From: Artocarpus heterophyllus
Taxonomy: Eukaryota; Streptophyta; Magnoliopsida; Rosales; Moraceae
NCBI GenBank assembly: GCA_025403435.1
Contig: CM046350.1
Coordinates: 17,395,274 to 17,459,273, forward strand
Length of the DNA stretch: 64,000 nt
Reading direction: 5' to 3'
This document shows positions 57,072-64,000 of this stretch, piece after piece. Position numbers and translations under genes: made by a program. Below the pieces are notes generated by a model. The model did not search any database. It saw nothing but the letters and a program-made list of their open reading frames with translations, and was not told the DNA's origin. Numbering within the stretch: the stretch's first letter is position 1; the number at the start of each line of letters is the position of its first letter.

Positions 57072-58748
57072 GGGGGGGCTTCTACAGTCCCTCACTTTTA
57101 AAATGGGAAGAATTTCCCCCACTATATCTTTGACCGTTGATTAGATGATACGGAATTAATTGGTGACAAAACAATTATCCTATGGTCAAAATTGATGGAG
57201 GGCATATAAGTGAACCAAAGGGCAACTAAAATTTATTTTAATTTTTTTCAAGCACAACTTGTTTGACAAAGTTGGTTCTAACCAATTTTTCAATTAGAAA
57301 CAATATAAAGCTTTTATATACTATAGTAAAAGGAAAAAAATTACTACAATATAAAGCTCTTACATGCTACAATGTTTACAATTCTAATAAACAATTTTAA
57401 TCACCATGTCAAATGTCCTCGTAACTACATACTCGTTGTTTTTGCCCGTTTCTTCTCCAAGGTCTGCCATAGTAGCTCTTGCCCATTCCCTTGCAAGTTG
57501 CAACGTCGTGCAACAAACCCCACCCAGCCACGACCCTTGTAGCAACGCTCATCCGTGCGCCAGCCCAGCCCCATGGTTGCCTGCAAACCTTCGCCATCCT
57601 TGTCGTACGTCTAAAAAAAGCCTCCAGAATCTCTTGACAGCCCTTCTTTCCCCTCTATGTGCTTCATGCTCAAAACTCCATCTTCATTACAAAATTTATT
57701 GATAATCAGATCTCCATTTCTCTCCAAGTCGGGCATTCCATCATTTTCTCCAAACTTCAAGAAAAAATTTGGGATTTTATGGAAGCAACCTTTGATTGCT
57801 TTATTTGATTTCATGATCTTACTATTGTTTCTAATTTCTATTATTTCTTGATTATTTTGACGGAAAAGGATCGAGTGAATTTGCCCATATGCATTTTTTT
57901 TTTCCTTTTTCTTTTTCAATATAATGTCCTCTCCTTCTATATTTGTTTGAATTTCACAAAAAAAGAAAAAAAAAATTAACAAGTCTCGCCAACTCACTAT
58001 GGCGTAAAAGTCAAGAAAAATCAAAATCATAGTTGAAGCAAGGAGAATTTCGAACACGAGCAACCCAAATCTCGACAAACGTTTATTGAGAAAGCTTACG
58101 AGCTTGATCAACAGAGGGAAAGGCTCGCTCAAAATACCCGAACAACAGAAAATAGAAACAGACGACTTGGAAAATTAATGAAAACTAACACAAAAACCAG
58201 CTAAAAAAATGTTAAACGACATGCAGTTTGAGACCAACAGCTTCCTGTACATCGATTTTGAACTAATTACAAACTGTTTTTAAATTGATTAATTCGTAAG
58301 TGTGTCATATACGACAAGTGGAGATATTAGACGTTTGATACAAATGAAAATGAAAACGACAACCAACTTATCTATCAGTTGGTCGTTGGAAAAAATTGCT
58401 GCAAAAGAATTATATAAGTTTTGCCTTCAAGAGCACACATTGATATTTACTTTTCTCCCTTCAAAAATACAAAAACACTTTCAAACTTGAAATTACTACT
58501 ATACCCCCAACACAATTAGCTGATTAGCCTTCATGTACACTTATAATAGCAACTAATATAATAATGTAGCAAAATTACTTAAATGTCCCAAATAACTCCC
58601 TCGATTTCTATGCACTTTCCAATCGGCGTGCAAAAAACCGGTTATAACGGTTTCAAAGTTGATTACTTTTTATACCGTGCCGACAAGTGGTAGACGCTGG
58701 TGGGGGAATTTTCCACAAAATAATGTGTGGGGGTATGTAGAAAACGCC
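57072..58748. mobile_element. Mutator-like non-autonomous TIR element
   Basis: The ends are imperfect inverted repeats of about 50 bp. The left reads GGGGGGCTTCTACAGTCCC and the reverse complement of the right reads GGCGTTTTCTACATACCCCC, continuing into matching GGGGGAA and TTCCCCC blocks. Possible 9-bp flanks TATTTTTAC (57063-57071) and TACTTTTAT (58749-58757) agree at 7 of 9 positions, as expected for an old Mutator-type insertion. The interior (about 57406-57700) is GC-richer than its surroundings. There is no transposase ORF, and the ORFs inside look non-functional. Captured host sequence (Pack-MULE style) is possible but not shown. Confidence 0.5.
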
Positions 58749-60768
58749 TACTTTTATGCATAAAATTTTATTCAACAAAAAGTTATATAAGATTTTATAA
58801 ACTCTGTTGAGACGTAATTGATTGTATTTTATTTTTCAGTAAAAACATGGTTAAAAGAAGATCTTAAAAGTTTTCTACAGTGACAAGATGCCAACAAATC
58901 GACCATGAGCTCATTGACAACGACCACAATATCACGCAAAAATTTGAAAGAATCTCCTGTCTCATTTCCCAGATGGGAAAAAAGTAGGTGGCCACGGCCA
59001 CGTTGGAAAGCGATGTGACCACGTTACTGGCCTTTTCTCAGAATTTCGACAAAAATTATCAGGACAGTGTAGAGGATGAATTTCATGTACATACTTCATG
59101 AGAGAGAAAAAAGGAGGACTTATTCCCATTGGAACCCATCAATAGTATATATTTTTATATTTTTATATTTTTAAATTATTAAAAAATTGTCAAAATTATT
59201 ATTATTATTTTTTATAAATTTGATGGCTTAAGAAATAGATATCTATTTCTTAAGCCAATAAAAATGTAAAAAAGTGTGAGAGCACGCACATGTATATTGA
59301 TGATTGTTTTTGTTCTAAGCCCTTCTAGAAGCGTAGGACTAGGACCCCTTCTATTGACGTGAATGGGCTTGATATGTGGATCCAAACTATACTTGGAGAA
59401 CTCATGTGAGTTATGGTTTGATGAGCCATAAGTAAGCAATAGGCTTGTTTATTTCAGCCCAATCTGCTTTTTATTCCACTTAGGGGTAGTTAAAATTAGT
59501 TAGGTCTAAAATGGGCAATTGATGGAGAAATCAACCTAAAAAACCAATATTTTATCTTTAGAAATCAGCTGTGAGAAAACCAAACCTAAAAGCCCAATAA
59601 TTGGCCAAAAAACCTATAAAAAGAAACTAGAAAAATGTCAAAAAATAGCAAACTTTAATCAGAATTTATGTCAGGATTTGTCTTTCGGAGCAGCTATCTA
59701 ACACAACTCCGAGAACCTTTGTAGATGTACGTTTGGTAGCACTTTGGGCCATATCAGACTCCAGCTTTTCCTTAGTTAGATGAGGCAAGATGATACTCTT
59801 GGAGATAGACTGACACAATCTTACCCCAGAACTGGAAGTTTAGAGAGAACATTTCGTCAGCATAAATTAAGATTTTTGGCCCTCAATCATACTGTTTTCA
59901 GCAAGACAAAATGTCATGCTTAGAAAGTCACCTAATTAGGTAGTTCCAGGGGGTAAGTCCGGCTGCAGGTGTGACCCTAATATAAAGCACGCTTCCCAAA
60001 GCAAGTGTTAGAAACCTCCTTTTTTTCACCTATAAATACTCAACTCCTACCAAATCTGCTTGATCTCCTTCTATTGGCCAAACACTAGCCATTTTCCTTC
60101 TCATTTTCTCCCTTTCTAAATTTGAGCTCATAGGACTTAGAAAGCTCTTCCAAGGTCTGTGCTTTTCAGACCTCTATTAGTCTAGGGGTCCCTTTAAGAT
60201 TGCCTCTTGGATACTTCTAAAATGCACTTCATGGTTTTAGTCCTTTAGGCACGAGGACTTTGAAAATCATTCCCTTAGTTCTTTAGGACATCCAATTAGC
60301 CTTTTGCCTTTGACATCTCCTCCAAGATACTTCCAAGACGTGATGCAAGGTTTGTGCCCTTCGGACATACAGACTTTTGGAAGCCTTGTCTTTAGATTTT
60401 TGGGACACTCGACTGGCCTTTTCGTCCAAGAAATCTTCAAACCATCAGTACCATCCTTTTTTGAAAGACTACTAATTATACTAGTGCCTTTCTCCTCTGA
60501 GGTACCACCAGACATACCAATAGCCTTAACAACCCAAAGTATCATTTCTCCCAAAAATATTTCCATCAACTTTTTTCTTACTTCTCTCATTATATCTCAC
60601 TCGCATGTTGTTCATTTTATCTTCTTGCTGCTATGCTTTTGTCAGGATAGCAACAAAGTGGACCCTAAGAGTTGTTTTCCTTTGAATCACTCTAGACCTA
60701 AGCATCCTTAATTTTATGTTGGAGGTCCTATTGATTTCATCTACAAACTTTTTTAAGACCTTTTAATT
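58749..60768. other. Intergenic with a perfect palindrome
   Basis: No gene is supported. A 34-bp perfect palindrome lies at 59224-59257 and is listed separately. Around 60130-60460 there are loosely repeated phrases (CTTCCAAG, TTTAGGAC, TTTTCAGACC) but no clear unit. Confidence 0.4.
59224..59257. repeat. 34-bp perfect palindrome
   Basis: The arms of 17 bases, TGGCTTAAGAAATAGAT and its exact complement, meet without a spacer at 59240/59241. The palindrome overlaps a short minus-strand ORF that I do not consider a gene. Confidence 0.9.
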
Positions 60769-62697
60769 TGTTGGAATTGCCACCAAGACGTATGCATGTG
60801 CTATTGGAAAATGAGCACGTAGTGAATTTTAAAATTTTTTAGTTAAGGCTTTTTTGCAAAAGCAAATTGGATATACTATATATATGAATTAATAAAAAAT
60901 CTTTCATACCCCTTAATAGATGAAAAAAACTATAGGAACTGCTATGAGAGAATTCTACCATAAGAGCCTTGACCAATTAGAATTCCTTGTTGTTCTCTTT
61001 TCACGATTGGAATGCATGTGGTCGCACGACATTCATTCTTTCCTTAGGTAACCTCTCCTTCCAACCACTTGGGAAAACCAAGAGCTAGGGTTCGAGATGT
61101 TAAACAATAGGTCTATAGGAGTTTCAGAGTCTTCCTAATAAAATACTCTTCTCTAAATCTCTCAAGTGATCTAAGAAACAATAGAAATTTGTTCCCTTTA
61201 TATAGAGATCGATTTGGGACTCATTCTTATTAAATTAGGCTTGAAAATTCGAGTTTGGATTAACTTCGAAGTAAATACAAGTTAGCCTTAGATTCTTGAC
61301 GTGGCAATTTAGTCGACCGGACCGTCATGGCAGAGGCTCAAATGTGTTTTTCCAACTTTAAAGTGTTATTTTGATTTACCCATTCGAATCTAATAGACAA
61401 ATCCTACTATGTTTGACTGAGGTATCTATTATAGAACTTCAGTTTTAATTCAAATAACCCAATAGAAAATTTATCTGATTAAAACAATTCTAAATAAATA
61501 ATTTCATATCAAATAAAATATAGTTCAAATAATTCAATATGTATATTTTGAATTAATTCATAAAATTAATTCAATCAATAAACTAACATGAATTATTAAA
61601 CCCAATCAATTAAATTTTAGTCAATCTAATAAATAACATAAGCCACCATCTGTTACAAAAAATAATATGAGCTAGCAAAAGGGACCCAATGAACATATAT
61701 AGATCAAACTCATATAATTATAAACTAACATATCCCCTACTTATATACTTTATAATTGTCAACTCTAAAGCTATTCTACTAAAAGTTTTGAGCTGCACTC
61801 TTGAACTATATATAAATTTCAAAACTCTAATAATGTGTAACATCCCTATAGGATATTTATAATCAGCTTAAGAATAAATTATGTTTTACCTTTCTGATTA
61901 TATTTATCTTATGTTATTATCTCACCATTAGAATACTTACTATTCATAACCAATACTAATAGTATACCATTCGATTATATATATGTATCTAAATGGTTGA
62001 GCATTTCAGTTTCTAATTACAAGATAATGTCTATAAGAGAATATTATTAACTATATAAAAGAGCTATGGATTCCATATCTATGAATAATGAGTTTATGTA
62101 AATCAAGAGTTATGTCTTTAATATACCAGTATGTGTACCTTCATCTAATTTAGGATGTCGTATTTTGGTACATCAAAAGACACAAGTCAAGAATACAGAC
62201 TCATTAATTGATTTTAGGATTAAGATATAGCACTTATGATTGTCTAAAATGAATTGTTTTGTACAAACAGAATTATTAATCAAAATCAATTCTTTAGTCC
62301 CAATCCAATATATCATCACCAATGACAATATACCAATATTTCTAATCGCGAAGTCAAATTTCGATGACCAAGACAAGCCATCTCCCGTAGGGATGTAGAT
62401 AACATAACAATCTTAACATGAATAAGCAGCACAACTTTATTCCCTTGATTGCGGACATTTTCATTTAGACTATCATCTTTAAGATTCATGTCTTTTGCAT
62501 AATCCATCCATCATATGCACAATCTTAAAATTTTAGACTAAATAGTCTCAGACTTTTGTTTGCTTATTATACATTTAACATAAATGAACATAAAGAGGAC
62601 AATATTTGATATATGAAAATAAATAATAGACTTTTTATTGATCAAATGTCTCTAAAAACTATTATATTATTTAATCCTTAGGGCACCTAATCTAATA
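60769..62697 (-). mobile_element. LTR-like sequence, Ty1/copia type, reverse orientation
   Basis: The plus strand starts TGTTGGAATTGCC at 60769, the inverse of the copia LTR tail ATTCCAACA. It fades out at CCTTAGGGCACCTAATC near 62695, which is the inverse of the start of the 51428 solo LTR (GTAATGTGCCCTAGG). It therefore looks like a related LTR on the opposite strand. The interior has diverged strongly and no convincing target duplication was found. Confidence 0.4.
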
Positions 62698-63539
62698 TAT
62701 GTACCACTGACACGCCATACCCTTCGAATCTATTGGATTCAAACAATGTGTAATAATAATAATTAAAAAAAGAATGATAACTTTAGATTCACAAATGAAA
62801 TAAATTAAAGAGACCCAATATTTTTTGATGTATTTAGAAATATGCTACTTAAAATATTTTTCTTTTTTCTAATTTTATCTTTTGGTGTCATCAAAGTGTA
62901 GCTTCATCGCGCACAAGATCTCTCAAACGTTTGCCTTTCTTAGCATCTCCTTCGACTTCCCCTACCCATCAACGCCTTACATAGCAACATCAGCCTCCGC
63001 TTGTGATGTCGTCATTCTCTTCAGTAAGTTAACAACAGTGTCGATTTAAGCCATCGGCAGCTTAAGCAATGGCTTTAAGGCTCCAGATGTTGGAAGGCCC
63101 TAATTTTTTTTAAAAAAAAAAAACTTAGGCTATATATAATTTGTTAACTTATCTTGAAAATTAAATCATTAATAATTTTTTAATATATATTTTTCATTAT
63201 TCTGAAACATCATATGTATAATGAAAAAAATTGAAATGTCATTTGTCATTTTTTAAAGTAGGATATCTCTCCCCTTATTTAGAAAGCTTCACGTATTTTA
63301 TATTTATTACTTCTTCTTCTTCACATAACATCTCTTCAATTTCTCAAAACAATAATCTTCTCTCTTTAAGATCTTCACAAGACTATAACTTCTACTCTCT
63401 TTTCAAAAAATCTTTAGGTTATTTTTTCATATTCATTTTTGTCTACTTGCTAATTAATGCTTTTTTTAATTTATATTAGCTATTTTATTTTTTGTTTTTA
63501 TCGTGTTCTGTCAATTTAGTTTTCATACATACCAAAGTT
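62698..63539. other. Intergenic
   Basis: No gene is supported. An open plus-strand frame at 63231-63479 is hydrophobic, Ser/Phe-rich and without a recognisable domain. The phrase GGCTTTAAGGCTCCAGATG near 63070 resembles the edge of an old repeat. Confidence 0.3.
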
Positions 63540-63830
63540 AATAATAAATATGTCTAATAGAACGTATGCATCTAGGCATAACAAACTCAAGAAAAAGATA
63601 TAAAATAGAAAGTTTGACTTAATCCTCAAAAAAGAGCTCTTGAAAAATTTCTTACAAATAATAAGAAAGATGAAACGAAGTCAATTAGACTAACTATTTT
63701 TTCCATTGAAAAAGCTTTTAGATAAGTTAAATACAAAGATTTAATTAATTAATACTTTTGTTTTCCAAGAGTCAAAAAGAAAAAATTGAATAGATGTGCT
63801 TTGTTTATGTTAGGATAGATGCTCTCAAAG
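63540..63830 (+). pseudogene. Possible hAT-type transposase 5' scrap
   Basis: From an ATG at 63550 the plus strand reads MSNRTYASRHNKLKKK and then stops. After a frame change it reads PQKRALEKFLTNNKKDETKS. This combination resembles the N-terminus of plant hAT/zinc-finger-MYM-type transposase-derived proteins, which have a basic start followed by a short helix. The evidence is two short phrases only. Confidence 0.3.
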
Positions 63831-64000
63831 CAAATGATGTTTAGTAAATGAATATATTTATAAATAAATAAATAAAGTGAATTTTTCATTATATTTGTGT
63901 ACATGTATTTTCAATACTTTTTGAAGATTATTAAAATTTTATAATTATCTATGTGACTTTAAATATTGTATATAAGAATTATATACAAGAGGATAATATT

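Noticed and set aside
57611..58132. 173-codon open frame on the minus strand
   Set aside because: It is hydrophobic and Lys/Phe-rich with homopolymer runs and no domain. It lies within a non-autonomous TIR element and reads as chance.

Overview
This window is plant nuclear DNA, most likely from a flowering plant. It is AT-rich and mostly intergenic. It holds two plant transcription-factor genes with GC-richer coding sequence, and the rest is layered transposable elements, many of them nested. No tRNA, rRNA, CRISPR array or bacterial-type operon was seen. The species cannot be named from the sequence.

Host genes. An intact single-exon ALOG/LSH-family gene lies at 1808-2410 (+). A trihelix (ASIL/ENAP-like) transcription factor lies on the minus strand at 40998-36854. 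It has one large exon, an intron of about 3.17 kb, and a last coding exon that appears to supply only the final residues and the stop. No other intact host gene is visible.

Mobile DNA, left to right: (1) 4724-14064, an old complete-ended but dead Ty3/gypsy chromovirus on the minus strand. (2) 14748-16100, a terminal-inverted-repeat (TIR) element enclosing about five 175-bp tandem repeats. (3) 18763-19754, a possible hAT-like non-autonomous element. (4) 21806-30860, a fold-back element of about 0.85 kb split by a very young 8.2-kb LTR retrotransposon (22085-30290). (5) 32385-36005, LINE remnants with a Ty1/copia gag-protease fragment between them. (6) 41428-48008, inverted-repeat arms around a dead Ty1/copia element. 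(7) 49290-50035, a degenerate minisatellite. (8) 51428-52956, a copia-type solo LTR with a perfect target duplication. (9) 57072-58748, a Mutator-like non-autonomous element. (10) 60769-62697, a second copia-type LTR in the opposite orientation. (11) a possible hAT transposase scrap near the right edge.

The most interesting object is the 22085-30290 retrotransposon. Its two 1973-bp LTRs differ at only four positions that I could find, and it has a 5-bp target duplication, a tRNA-Met-type primer site and a chromovirus-type polypurine tract. It carries no visible gag or pol. Instead it has two intact, intronless ORFs in the sense orientation. One encodes a 173-aa basic, Cys-containing protein whose layout recalls carlavirus nucleic-acid-binding/silencing-suppressor proteins. 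The other encodes a 216-aa protein of the LOG (cytokinin-activating phosphoribohydrolase) family that keeps the PGGxGTxxE motif but lacks the usual catalytic arginine segment. A non-autonomous retrotransposon pairing a possible RNA-silencing or nucleic-acid-binding factor with a hormone-enzyme homologue would be a notable cargo-carrying system. The functional part of that idea is inference.
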